Assembly (NCBI GenBank): GCA_030435675.1
Contig: CM059621.1
Location: 15,562,001 to 15,626,000, forward strand
Length of the DNA stretch: 64,000 nucleotides
Direction: 5' to 3'
Source: Steinernema hermaphroditum
Lineage: Eukaryota > Nematoda > Chromadorea > Rhabditida > Steinernematidae
The notes beneath the pieces are model-generated. The model worked only from the letters and a program-made list of their open reading frames with translations. It was not told the DNA's origin and searched no databases. A program made the position numbers and the translations under genes. Below are positions 47,264-59,137 of the stretch, one piece after another; positions within the stretch are counted from its first letter, which is position 1, and each line of letters starts with the position of its first letter.

Positions 47264-48476
47264 TCGCGTCGCTCCTCGATGGAATCGCCACCACCCGGCC
47301 ACAGCACCTTGACCGCTGCTTCTTCTTTTTCACCGCGAATCACTTGGCGATCGCTGCTGCAGCGGGCCAACGGCGACGACCACGGCACGGCTGGCTGGTG
47401 GATCGAAAGGGGATTGTGTGTGTCAGCGAGTGAACCCACCAACAATGTCAAAAATTCTCTTTCCTCCTCTGGCCAGCCTGGCGGCGACGACGACGACGAC
47501 GTTGATCGGATAAGCGGCGATCGATAGACAATGGAAGAAGACAGCTGCTGTCCTTATCTCTTCGTTCTCGGCCCGAAAACCCCGAAATCCGTCGACCCCG
47601 CCGAGACCTTTCACATGCCCTTCGATGTCCTTTTGTAAAGGTCTTCCCACTCTATCATCGCTCCACACACTGTGCCTTTCCACAGCGCCCGATTCCAGGT
47701 GTTAATTACGTGCAGAGGTGCCGATACGAACGGTGCGATAAATCGCCATCTAATGGATTTACGGCCAAATAGATCGATCATCAATCTTGGCGCCGGGTGC
47801 GGAGGCCCAATGTTACACAATTTCCGCGACCGCTGGACAAAAACCAGTCGCCGCCGTGCACCTTACCAGTAATTAGTCTTCTAGGACGATGTTACAAAAA
47901 CCGAAAAAACAACGATCCCTTTCAAGTACCGTACTTTCAGGTGTGACAAGAAATTATCAGAGCACCCAATGGCAACTCGATGAAGAATTAGAATTTTTGG
48001 CGTCTACAGGCTGTTGAATCAGACCGGAACCCCGACGAGGCGGTTGAGACCCCCGGGTTGTGCGTTGTAACTCACAGTTATCATCGCCCAGTATCATCAC
48101 AGTCAACATCAGGTCTGAAATTAACCTAACTGTAGACATCTAATTCGGCGATCACATCTCACCCCTATCGCGCGCGACTGTGTCGCCGCAGCGGCGCGAG
48201 AGAGCGCAGACGAGCAGAGAGAAGTCTGCGCCTCGCGTGCTGTGCGATTGATGGAATTGTCATACGTTCGAACCGTCTCACAACGTATTGTGCTAAATGG
48301 TCGTGTTTTGACTGTTTTTGTTGCTGTTTTCGAATTTTCTTCGGGTTGATGCTACTTCATAAAATCAGTAGAACGGACTGTTTTCTGCCTGGCCAGCTAT
48401 CGTTGTGTTAAACGGTAAATGGTATACATCACATTTAAAACATTCGTAAACATTTCGACGGTTTGCATCGACATAA
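47264..48476. other. Divergent intergenic region, TMC and Argonaute
   Basis: This is the likely promoter and 5' UTR region for TMC (leftward) and Argonaute (rightward). A GC-rich block at 48170-48245 (GCGCGCGACTGTGTCGCCGC) stands out. Open frames at 47420-47870 on both strands may be untranslated exon sequence; none has a recognisable domain. Confidence 0.4.
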
Positions 48477-49089
48477 AAACAGCCTCAATTTCGCGTCCAC
48501 TTCCGTATTCCGTTTACGTGACTCCCCATTATATCACCGCCCTTTCCAGCTGCTCCAATGAACGATGCACGCGAAAAGGCTCAATGTCTTAGCAGGGGCG
48601 CAAGAAATGAGTACTAGCAAAGTGCGCATAATAGTCTAATAGGCCGTTTTTGGTGATCTGTTAATCTGCAACACAGAGTAGATTTTGAGCTTCCGTTACT
48701 CGTTTGGTTAACTTAAATGATAGACGTTCGATCAGCCCATAATCCAAACCAAAATCGGCTTTATTCCATTTTCAAATGACTCATCCAAAATACAGCCATT
48801 CAACGCTTGTCTACAACACCTGCACTTTCATTGTACTTTGACCTAACCTCTCTTTATTCCCTCCTATTTTGCTTTCCTCATCCCTTTGGCGCCACCTCCG
48901 GCTCCCAAAACGATCGGTCACGTCGGAGGGAAATGGAAAACAGCCTCAATTTCGCGTCCACTTCTGTATTCCGTTCACGTGAGTCCCCATTATATCACCG
49001 CCCTTTCCAGCTGCTCCAATGAACGATGCACGCGAAAAGGCTCAATGTCTTAGCAGGGGCGCAAGAAGTGAGCACTAGCAAAGTGCGCA
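48477..49089. repeat. 150-bp direct duplication at the Argonaute 5' end
   Basis: 48477-48628 and 48938-49089 are about 97% identical (AGCCTCAATTTCGCGTCCAC to CTAGCAAAGTGCGCA). The downstream copy holds the proposed Argonaute ATG and intron 1 donor (AAGAA|GTGAGC). In the upstream copy the donor G is A (AAGAAATGAG), so only the downstream copy could splice this way. Confidence 0.9.
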
Positions 49090-52000
49090 CCGTTCTTCAG
49101 GTAGTCCCCCCTATCCCCCCAACTATGCAAAGATCGTGATTAAGGCGGATGAACGTAAGATCAGCGTAGCCGAAAAGAATACAAAGCCGCCAAGATACCG
49201 TACCACAGTGAAACTCTCGACTAATCTCTACGAATTGAAGATTGCGGAAGACAATGACATTGTGGCGTACAGTTACTGTGTCCAGTGTACGGACTATTTA
49301 CAGCGAAGAAGTGGCGGAGTTAGGGAGTAAGCTCTCCTACAAGCCGCCCATATAACACGCTTTTTAAGCTACCAAGAGATCGACAAAGCCAGAAAACTGC
49401 TCAGCGCCGTGGAGGTGTTCATCAGGAAAACGCCAGAACTTACCAAAAGTGACGTTTTCTGTGATGTGGCTGCCAATAGGATTTACACTCTAAAGCCAAT
49501 CCCCGGCTCCGAGGAGGATTGCAGCTTCTGGCAGCAGTACCACGTGGATTGCGACTCCGATGCGAATCTGTCGATTTTCCGAAACTCAGAGGAACCCTTC
49601 GAGCTTCACCTTAAAGATCTTAAAAGAAAGGTCAACATAGCGACCCTTTACGACGCCACTTTGGAGTCATTCGTCAATACAGCTGCTAATAGGGCGTGCG
49701 TTGTCAAGAAGTAGGTTGAAAAGTTTCAATTTCCCAACTGAAGTCCTCCTTTAAGAGACAAGTACTTCACTTTGAGGGACACGTGCTATCAAAAAGACGG
49801 AAATCCGATGGCCGATGAGAAGGGGCAGGTTTTCATCACGGGCTGCAAGAGTACCGTGGAACGAGTAGAAGGCCCAAATGGACGTCACTGGGCAGCTCTG
49901 GCTGTGGACGGTAGGAGTATACCCCAAAAATCTCCTTCATCGCGTACTTAGTTGACGGTAACTGGTTCCACAAAGGTCAAAATCTGCTGGAATACTGTAT
50001 GGACAGTGTCCCTTTCTGCAAGGAGAAAGGCCTTCCACGAGATTTACTTGCTTTCGAATGGCTATCTAAATCTCTGAGAGGCGCTACCGTATTCGTCGCC
50101 TTCCACCGGAAGAAAGACCCTTACTCTCTCATCGCACTTCTCAATGTCAACCCTTCGACGTTCAGATTCCCCCATCCTAGCATTCCCAATAGGACAACTA
50201 CGGCGGCCCACTATCTCACTACCAAGCATGGCATCGACCTACAGTACCCGGAAGGACTACTAGCTTGGGTGGCTCATGACACAGGGCCGAAGATGCTCAA
50301 TCCGCGACCAATATATTACCCGCTGGAACTGCTAGAACTGGCGCCACATCAGAGAGGATGGAGTGGAGGAAAAAGCATTACGGTAAGCCTTTCGATCGCG
50401 TCGTTTCTAAGCGGACTTTTAGGATTCTGATATAGATAGAGAAACGCTTGTCAGAGGAATGGCATCGAACTACCGGAGTCAGATAAGAAAGGCTGACATA
50501 GGCCTGGAAATGACGCCCCATCCGCTGGAAGTGACCGCTGGCCATATGAAGGCCCCGGAAATCGTTTACGATCAAAAGAGGATTACTGTAAACGCAGAGA
50601 CTGGCGAATGGGACCTGGACGAATCGGTGAAGTTCGTCAACCCCGCTCCTGTTTCGGAACTAAACTGGGCTGTACTTGTGGTTCCTGCGGGCAATCCTGT
50701 CAGAAGACATGAACTTAGGGGACAGTAAGTGAAGGTCCGCAAACAAAAAGTCTTCTTGCCTTTAGAGAATTCGCGAATATCATCTGGGAACAGGCAAAGA
50801 GGCGAGGAATGAGCCTTCCGGAGCCGAAATTCCACGTCGTCCACAACGGCACGCTGGAGATAAAACGGTTTTTCGCCACTACCGCTGTCGAATTCTTCGT
50901 TTTCGTCATGTCAGCGTCGGTAAAGTATCACGGTAGGCTTGGCAATTTCTGTGAAAATTTAAAGAAACAATGGCTAGGAACATTCCTATCAAGGTGCACA
51001 CAAATAAGTAGCGCTTTTACCAGGTTCTTGAGAGGTAGACCGGTCTCTGAATCAAAAGATGTCATTTCATTCTGGTGGGGGATGGTACAGTCATCGACAC
51101 AGACATGGACCTAGACGTGGTATATAGACAATAGACCGTCTGGAACACATATGAACATGTAGACATTTGCTCAAACGGCATGTGTAGCAGCATAGATATT
51201 AACATATAATAGGATCTTTTATGGGACTTAGACCTCAATCTTCCGATTTCAGACTATACCAAGATCCTAGAACGAGAATACCAAGCTATCACTCAGACCG
51301 TAACCCTCGAGAACGCCTTCATCATCGTACAAGACCCAAATTCGGCTGAATCACATAAAAGTATCGAGCACATTGTCATGAAAATGAATATCAAACTCGG
51401 CGGACTTAACAACGATGTAACTTTCAGGTAAATACCCTCTTTTACCCACAACCGTACCCATCGTTTTAGAGCTTCGAAACTGGGCGAATCACTGAAGCCC
51501 ACGAGCCTCTTCCTGGGCCTCACCCTCAAGAACTGTGAAACTCCGATGCATATGAAGCCTGATAGGCGTTTTGGAGGTCCGACACCTGGAGTCGTCGGCT
51601 ATGCGGCGAACATGGGTGGCCATCAGAGTGAATTTCTGGGCGATTTCAACTACCAATACAGTACCGGCTTCAACGTCATCAAACCGATTGACAAGATCGT
51701 TAGAGATATCTGCATGAGGGCGACGGAGGCGAGAGAAGGCAGAGGACCGGAAGAAGTCGTCATCTACCGTACTCTCGAGGACTACGACTACAGCAAGGCG
51801 ATGAACGAAGAAGTTCCCTACATTCGGCAGGCTCTGATCGACTCTCACATCGGCTTGAGCGCTAATTTCATCTATATCGCCGTGACTATCGACCATAATG
51901 TACGATTTTTCCCGAAGACGGAAGACGAGGTACGGTAGAAGCATAGAACAATCCCGAACTGACTAATTACAGGACCGTTCAAAGAAGCGCAATTTGCTCG

Positions 52001-52371
52001 CCGGTACCGTAATCGACCAGACGGCGGTTTCGTCGGGCCTCAAACAGTTCTACCTCAGCCCCTACAGCACCCCCGTTGGCACCACTCACCTTCCTCGATT
52101 CACCGTCCTCGCCGACACGACCGGTTCAAGTCTAGACCGAGTGGTCCGAATGACCTATGATCTCTGTTTCCTCCACCAGACGTCTACTCAACCGCTGAGC
52201 ATCCCGACGCCTCTGCAGATGGCTGTGGACTATGTGAAAAGAGGGGAGGTGCTGGTGAAGCCGGTGATCGAGAAGGACATCAAAGAGCAGAAGATCACCA
52301 TCGACACGCTGAACAGCACTTTAAAGCTCTCCAATGCAGTTAATCTCAGGGACAAACGCATCACTGCCTGA
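49019..52371 (+). CDS. WAGO-like Argonaute, predicted slicer-inactive
   Basis: Ten exons join in phase: 49019-49067, 49101-49326, 49369-49710, 49756-49910, 49952-50382, 50423-50724, 50766-50932, 51253-51427, 51470-51929 and 51973-52371 (2,706 nt, 901 residues, normal for an Argonaute). The PAZ region ends near residue 395 with the family pattern PIYYPLELLELAPHQR. The PIWI domain fills the last ~370 residues (VVGYAANMGG, VIDQTAVSSGLKQFYL, RVVRMTYDLCFLHQ). The catalytic residues are missing: the first Asp is replaced in LFLGLTLKN (about T634), the second in VIYRTLED (about T717), and the C-terminal His region reads IPTPLQMAVDY. Worm WAGO proteins share this loss and act with secondary 22G small RNAs in silencing, so that role is inferred here. 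The first intron is only 33 nt, so exon 1 is less certain, although its phase fits and a TTTCCAG acceptor lies just upstream. The start region is part of a 150 bp duplication. Confidence 0.88.
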
Positions 52372-53586
52372 GACTTGGTCGCTTAACTCATTTTACGGGT
52401 GTACGTGCCCTGTGCCTTGTCATAATCGTGCCTGTACATACATAAATATTCTATTTCGCCAACGTTTGTTCGAAAAGAGTGCAAATCGACGACGTCACAG
52501 ACTAAATCTCCACCATTATAGGCATATATGACTCCATCTGTCTTCGTTTCAGCTAAAGTGGACGTTTGAAACGGCAGCTCTAATGCAAAACAGGCGATAT
52601 CGCCGAGTTTTCCACTTCTTTTTGCCGTCAGCCGACTCCCGAAAGGACGTTTTTGAACGAATATCACAGAAAGTTCTCATGTTCGGTCGCCTAGGCGGTG
52701 ACTTTCGACTTGCAGCCAGCTCGGCTTTCAGAGGGTGGATTTATGGCGTTGAGGTGGCCTAGTGAGCGTTCTGTAGATGATATTTCTCTTGTCCATGTTC
52801 GGTTTGTTGTGGATACATTGCTGTAGACGGATATTTCTTGCAAACTTGTGGTGTGATGATGAAATCCGCAAAATTTAAAGCCGGTATGAGGTGAATGGTG
52901 CTCGCAGACACTGTGATTTTTTCGCAGGCAGTCTGAGTTCGACTCGACGCAGACTCGCAGACAGTCTGAGTTGAGTCTGTCTACAGCAAGTGATCATTTG
53001 TGTACTGTCCATGAATTTAGCGGCGTTTTGCAAAAAGTGAGGTATTTTCGAAATTCCTTGTGTACCAGTCGCTAAAGTCATTGTTGTCGATAGCGGCATT
53101 TTGACATTCCCGGATTTTGCAGCTGCGGATAGACAAGATCGTGCTTGCAAGCAGGATGAGTGCTTTTGGATAATTTTTATTCACTATTACCGCCGATCTG
53201 TATGTTTCATTTGTGCAAAAATTGTTGAATTGTCTCTATGATTCGCAAATAGACAAACTTGCGAATGTTGGTTGTCTGTTTTTATACTACTGCTGCGGTA
53301 AAATGGTCTGCTTTTCTGTCCGCATGCGAAAGACAGACGCTAGTCAAATCTGAGAGCCACTCCTTTAGACTGCAATTCTTTCCGAGATCGGTCGGTTTTT
53401 GATCGGCAACCAGATGACCATTGCTGCAAAATGTTCTGTTTTTGAGTGTAACACAAACATGCATATTCAATGTTTTAAAAGCGGTCATGTCATGTGGACA
53501 GCGAACGTGCGTTCCACTGCGCTTATCTCCCGTTCGTGATCAGCGTGCTGCGACCACTTAAACCCTACTCCCTCTGCTTTCAGATA
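52372..53586. other. Intergenic region between Argonaute and eIF2A
   Basis: Contains short AGACAGTCTGAGTT repeats at 52920-52980. A minus-strand frame at 52383-52667 (KRPFGSRLTAKRSGKLGDIA and onward) is fairly coding-like but lacks an ATG and splice partners, so it is not called. Confidence 0.35.
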
Positions 53587-55481
53587 ATGGGAGAAAACCT
53601 GCTCCTGGCAATCCGGGGCTCTACCGGACTGTTCGTGCGCCGTGGCGTGACGAACCCTCCGAACTTCGTCTTCAAAGACGATGAGGATCCGAAGAAGAAG
53701 ACAGTCCGCACGTTCGCCTACAGCTATTCAGGACAGTACTTTGCGTACTGCGATTCTCAAAAGTAAGCACTACGTCCAAGGAACCGTACTGATTTATTAT
53801 CCTTAGGACTGTTATTCTTGAAGTGGCGACCGGTCGAGAGGTGATATCGGAAGCGCTCCCGCGCACGACGAACATCGCCTTCTCGCCTCGAGACCGCATC
53901 TGCGTCACTTACGAGCCCTACGTGATTTACGGAGCGCGCGCCAATGGTGACACCTCTGTGCGCCAGCCACAACCGAATCTACGGTTCTGGTCACTGGTCG
54001 ATGGCCGCCTGCTGACCACACTGGTGGCGAACAAAAGTGCATCATGGCGCCCACAGTGGACTGATGACGAATCAACCGCCATTCGTTTGAGCGGCTCTGA
54101 GTTGCATATTTACAAGAATAACAACTTCGGTGGGCATTTGTGCGCATCTGCAAAGGATGACATGCTCTGTTTAGATCGATTCGAAAGTAAACTCGTTTTG
54201 AAGAACGTCGAGAGTTACGAAATTAGTCCCGGACAAACCAATCAGCACCTTTGCTGCTACATTCCCGGTTCGGGGGTAAGCCTGCACCCATCTTCCGATC
54301 GGCCGTTCTAATGAAATCCGCTATCTAGGGCAAGCCCGCTGTCGTCCAACTTCGCAGATTTGACGAAAAAGCGTCGCTTGTCGGTAACAAGACCTTCTTC
54401 AAATGCGATCGTGTGATGATGAAGTGGAACGCTAAGGGTACCGCCGCCCTCGTCATGTCCATTACCGACGTCGACGCCGCGAACAAAAGCTACTACGGCG
54501 AGTCCACGCTCTACCTGATGACCACATCTGGCGACAGCTGCCTGGTCAGCTTGGACAAACAGGGACCGGTGTATGGAGTCGAGTGGAACCCGAACGGAAA
54601 AGAATTCACCGTCTGCTACGGTTTCATGCCAGCTCGCATTTGTACCTACAATCTGAAGGGTGAGGTCACCTGGGACCTCGGCGCCAGCCACATGAATGAG
54701 CTCCACTACAACCGGTTCGGCAACATCCTTCTTGTTGCTGGATTCGGAAACTTGGCGGCCGGACGCATGGATTTCTATAATGTCAACGAGAAGAAGCTAA
54801 TTATTTCAGTAAGCCCTGTGCCTCGTACATGATAGCTTATGCCGATTCATTGCAGATTAACGTGCCTAATTGCACCCAGTTCAGTTGGGCGCCGGACGGT
54901 CAGCACTTCGTCACTGCGCAGACCGCTCCGCGCCTCCGTTTTGATAACGGGTATCGAATCTGGCACTACACGGGTAAACTGATATCGGAGGAAAGATACG
55001 TGGACAAGGACGAACTGTGGCAGGTGCGTTCGTATCCAACTATTGACGAACTGAACGTGCCTATCTCCAGGTTCTGTGGCGCCCCTTGCCATCTGACGCG
55101 CTCACCAAATTCAAGATCCCCGAACTCACCGCTGAGCAAAAGGCACAAGCCGGTCTGATCGTCCAAGCGAAGACCGCTGACGGCTCCGCCTCCGTGGCCG
55201 TCGCGTCGGGTGCCGTCGCCAAGAAGACGGGCTACATTCCTCCCCATCTTCGGAAAGCCAATGGTGCTGGAGCGCTGAAGCCCGCGGGAGCCACCGCCGC
55301 CGTGAAGCCGTCGATTTCGGAAACAGAAAAGAAGATCCGCAACATCCAGAAGAAGATCGACGAAATCGACAAACTGAAGGCGAAGCTTGAAGCCGGCGAA
55401 GTGCTACAGAAGAACCAGTTGGCGAAGATGGAGAAGCGGGATGAGTTCATCGCCGAGCTGGAGGCGCTGAAGATTTCTTGA
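53587..55481 (+). CDS. EIF2A: Eukaryotic translation initiation factor 2A
   Basis: Five exons join in phase: 53587-53762, 53807-54275, 54329-54808, 54856-55023 and 55071-55481, giving 567 residues (human eIF2A is 585). The N-terminal two-thirds is the WD-repeat propeller of this family (for example ALPRTTNIAFSPRD, LYLMTTSGDSCLVSLDKQ, VYGVEWNPNGKEFTVCYG, FSWAPDGQHFVTAQTAPR, YRIWHYTGKLI). The C-terminus has the conserved TGYIPPHLRKANG stretch and a charged helix of about 60 residues rich in Lys and Glu. eIF2A is a cytosolic protein reported to deliver initiator tRNA in alternative initiation; it is unrelated to the eIF2 alpha subunit. The ATG is chosen because it lies 3 nt after a CTTTCAG acceptor at 53583. 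An upstream in-frame extension to 53494 exists but reads through that acceptor and has no family resemblance. Confidence 0.93.
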
Positions 55482-55743
55482 GGCCCGCGCGACTTGGTGA
55501 TTCCATTGTTTTCGGTTTGTTGTTACTGTCCCGTATTCTATTTTGTGTTTGTAAAGATGAATGACGGTGACTCCAGCGTTTGTGAACGATGGCACGCGCC
55601 AGTGATGACACCTTATGACACAGCGGGATGGGCTAACAGAGCGTGCGCCGCGTTGCTAATCTCCTCTTGAACGAGTCCTTGTTTGATCAAGGAGGGACAA
55701 AAATGGAGACGGGCGACTCGGGACTGAGACTGTCTGTTGGGAG

Positions 55744-57202
55744 ATGTGGTGGCGTCTGCTCGTCTTCGTTTCTGGCTGTTTGGTGAGTTGGGTCTCAAAT
55801 TGGTGGAATTTGTCTGAGAAGGGTTATCGTAATCCAGTGCTGAAGACCAGCTACAATCTCTGTTCACAAAAAACCGACCCGACTTTGATTCTTCTGTCTA
55901 CTACACAGAGACTGCAGACTGCAGAGCGGCAATCATTTTGCTTAGCCAACCTGTACGAAATCGGTCGGTGTCTCACTGTTTCCCACCACTTAACATTGCT
56001 TCCTATCACAGAAATAACCCCATTGTCTACAGCATTTGTCTGGCAGACATTTCAAACAATGAGACAAAGGGACAGAACGTTACAATACACCCACTTGTAG
56101 ACAGCCACAGCGCAAACTTATGGCGTCTACAACGAGAGCTTCGCAATCCAGATGCTCAACATGGTTGCAGCCTCCTATGCCTCGAACTACAGTTCCATGA
56201 CCCAGTGTCTAGAGAAGACGTTCCCTAAGCGCCGGTGGAAAATTTGGAGGAATCAATCAGTTCCATGTGACAGCGTAGGTCACCAAGGCGCCCGCCCTAT
56301 CGTATCCCCGGTTTTAGAGAGGCGGCATCTGCCATGGCTTCTCGGCGATCTCCTTCTTCGACATGAAGATTCTCATCTCTTTTCGTGGCACTGAGAATTT
56401 CGATCAGCTTCTCGAAGAGATCAACTCCGGAATCGCCGACAATATGGTCCTCTACAACAATGTCCAGGGACAAGGCAGTGTGATACGGTATTTCTACGAA
56501 GCTGTTGAGGAAATCTATGGATCTTTGGATGTTGCTAACTTGATAATGTGGGTCATCATCCTGGAGGAGAGGGAAAACGTGACTTTTAGGAGTTATCCCA
56601 GCTTCGATATTTGGGTGACCGGCCACTCGATTGGAGGGGCGTTGGCTTCTTTGACCGCTCTGAAGATCGCCATGGTAGAGGGTCATGGGGAGCAGGTGAA
56701 CTAATCCTGTAAATCTACCGTAACCCTAATTCTTCAGATCAAAGTGGTGACCTTCGGGGAGCCCCGAATCGGCGATTTCCACTTAGCCTACACTCTCCGC
56801 TCCTTCCTGCCTAACCTATTCCGCGTGGTCCACGGAAGCGACCCCATTCCACACGGGCCGCCTTGTGGCGATGCTGATGTCTTCTGCAAGAGCGGATGTC
56901 CCTTGGAGGAGGCGAAACCCTTCCACGCGCCCCAAGAGGTCTGGTACAGTAAGCTGACAAAAGAGATGCCCAATGGCCATTATCGACTGTGCGATAATCA
57001 GCCGGGGGGAGGAGAAGACCCCACGTGCAGCAACAGCGTCGACTGCATCAAAAGTCTCCAAGCCGCGGAGATGCACTTCAACTACTTCAATCATTTCATC
57101 CCGGATTACGGTAAAGCCGGCTGTGTTGACTTTGCGGCTGGCCACTCGATCAGCGCTTCTCTCGTCGCTGTCTGTGCTTTGATAACTCTTTGGAAACATT
57201 AA
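55744..57202 (+). CDS. Secreted class 3 (fungal-type) lipase
   Basis: Four exons join in phase: 55744-55782, 56101-56274, 56318-56695 and 56738-57202, encoding 351 residues. Exon 1 encodes a hydrophobic signal peptide (MWWRLLVFVSGCL). The alpha/beta-hydrolase core shows ILISFRGTENFDQ, the nucleophile elbow WVTGHSIGGALASL (Ser about 175), the acid motif VVHGSDPIPHGPP (Asp about 232) and a His in the tail (AAEMHFNYF, His about 310), so the Ser-Asp-His triad of Lipase_3 proteins is intact. Several cysteines in the second half suggest disulfides. The C-terminus ends in a hydrophobic stretch (SLVAVCALITLW) compatible with a GPI signal or membrane anchor; this is inference. Nematodes carry many paralogues of such intestinal or secreted lipases acting on triacylglycerols. 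An AATAAA at about 57224 follows the stop. No TTTCAG acceptor is seen directly before the ATG, unlike its neighbours. Confidence 0.9.
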
Positions 57203-57603
57203 TGCACGAATCTCCTCGTTAATTAATAAAACTTATTGATCCGTTGGGCAGTAAACAAATGACGCAATCCCCGCGAAAGAGAATCGTCGCGAGAGTCGCC
57301 TCGCGACAGTAGCGACCGTGGCTTACCGACCAACCTATCCTGCACAGAAATTCCTCAGGCATTGTCTCCAGCACGTTTTGCCTCACTTTTCGCCCTCCAT
57401 TTAGCCGTATCGGTCGTGGTGCCAGTGTAGCAACTTTAGCGGATCACTTTGCTATTCCGCGAAACGATCCGATCGAAATCCAATTCGCGCGGTGACCTCG
57501 TTCTCCTCCGTATTGTCACTCGCGTTTCCCTCGGCACTGCCTAAGTCGACTTGCATGTGCGTTTATTGACTCTGATGATTCGATTTGTTTCAGAAGACGT
57601 GTG

Positions 57604-59137
57604 ATGGCTGTGGACGACCGTTCGAAAACGTGCACGAATCGTCTTGCCGAGTTCGAAGGCCTGTTCGAGCGCTGCGGCTTCCCGGACGATGTTAAGACCG
57701 AGAAGCGCATGCTGCTCGAGCAAAAGCTGGAGGAAACATGCGAACGAGAGGTGGGTTATTTATTTGTTTGTCTTTATTCAGCTGATGTTTATCGTTCATA
57801 ATCTCTGGTTTGACCTGGTGCAAAACATTAGTGGTTTTAAGTGTACAAGTAGAGAGTGGAAATGACAATGTGGTTATGAGAATGGAAAATTTAAGTTCAG
57901 GCAGTTTGCGGTCAAAAACAAGGTTTATTCAATTTCAGTAGTCAATCAGAAAACGTGCTATCGTGTGAACTGTCATTCCTGAGAATTTGGCTGAATATTT
58001 TTGTTATTTCTCTTATTCAAATTAAGCAAAACGCAGGTTGAAGACTAAAGGTCAAATGCCGAGTTCTAGGCATCATCACATTTTCATATTTGATCAGTGA
58101 TTTTCTGAGAATTTTGACCTACCACGCTATATCATGATTCCATTTTCCATGGTTATTTGAACACTAATCCATTTCATTTTCCAGTATGAGCGCCTTGAAA
58201 ACGAAGTAGCCGAAATGGACCGAGAGGCAGCCAACTACTACTCAGAAGTGCAACGTCTCCGTGGCCTTCTCGAAATGGAGCCATTCAGCATCAACGAATC
58301 GTGCAAGATATTCCAGAAGGTGCTAGTTTAAGAATTTCTTCGTTTTGTCATGCGCTTATTTCATTGTAGCGAGAAGTTCTCTACAAAGAACAGAAGGCTC
58401 TCCGCGAAGAATACGACTCCCGTTACCAGGAGCAATGTGACTTGCTGGAGCGCTACGAAATGCTCGCACGAGTTCGTTTGATGCCTGAGGAAATCGCTGA
58501 TCGCGTACCTCCCAAAGAAGATGTATGTGTATAAGTATGTTCTCGATGAATTTGCGCCTTTCAGGTCCTTTTAACCCAATTGAGAACTAACCAAATAAAG
58601 GAGCAGCTGGCTCGTCTTGAAGTGGAAATCAAAGAACGAAGTCGCCACCTCACCGAAATGCAAACTGCGGCCAAAAAGTAAGTTTGCATTTCAGTCCTTC
58701 ATATATTACTTGATATTTAGGCTAATGAGCGTGCTGTTTCCGGATAAGGGCTTTACTGACGACTTTCTGTGGTTTACCTCGAAGAGTCTTCATAACAAGC
58801 TTAACGATCACGATATGGAAGAGTATAACAAGACAATGACCAAAGTAAGTGCCCTTTGAAAACCTGCATCATCGCGTATCCTCTTTAGTTGCGCTCACTT
58901 CACCAAGAGAAGTTCCATGATGAAATCAAACATCCCGAGCTGGACAACAAAGAACGACCGGAGGCGAATAATCTTCACCTTAACCAGCCGCGGCAGATCG
59001 CCGATGACAACGAATTCATCAAGTGCCTCCTCGTTATAACCAAGCATCCGGCGTTCGTGCAGTTCCTGGACCGTGATCACAAGCAAAAGTCCAAGTTCCA
59101 ACGTCTTCTCGCGAAGTATGAATATAACGCCCAATGA
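57604..59137 (+). CDS. Short PRC1/Ase1/MAP65-like coiled-coil protein
   Basis: Six exons join in phase: 57604-57750, 58185-58319, 58370-58522, 58565-58677, 58721-58844 and 58889-59137, encoding 306 residues. The protein is largely helical and charged. Its order of motifs resembles the N-terminal half of PRC1/SPD-1: a leading GFPDD segment, then EVQRLRGLLEMEPFSI (compare the Leu-His-Val-Glu-Pro-Phe region of PRC1), a coiled coil, RLMPEEIADRVPPKEDVL and QLRTNQIKEQL. That half mediates dimerisation and the rod of the antiparallel-microtubule bundler needed for the spindle midzone. The spectrin-like microtubule-binding domain expected beyond residue 340 is absent, and the protein ends at FQRLLAKYEYNAQ. 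It may therefore be a divergent or shortened paralogue, or the resemblance may be generic coiled-coil similarity. A TTTGTTTCAG acceptor sits 10 nt upstream of the ATG. The gene structure is well supported; the family call is tentative. Confidence 0.62.

Noticed and set aside
46877..47527. Long plus-strand open frame of 216 codons
   Set aside because: It is antisense to the 5' exon of the TMC gene, low-complexity Arg/Ser/Pro-rich, and has no domain or splice support.
52383..52667. Minus-strand 94-codon frame behind the Argonaute
   Set aside because: It begins with GTG, lacks splice partners and any recognisable domain; left as intergenic.
55783..56100. Continuation of the lipase exon 1 frame into a 118-codon ORF
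   Set aside because: A good GTGAGT donor at 55783 and a CTTGTAG acceptor at 56100 give an in-phase join to the conserved lipase sequence; the read-through has no lipase features.
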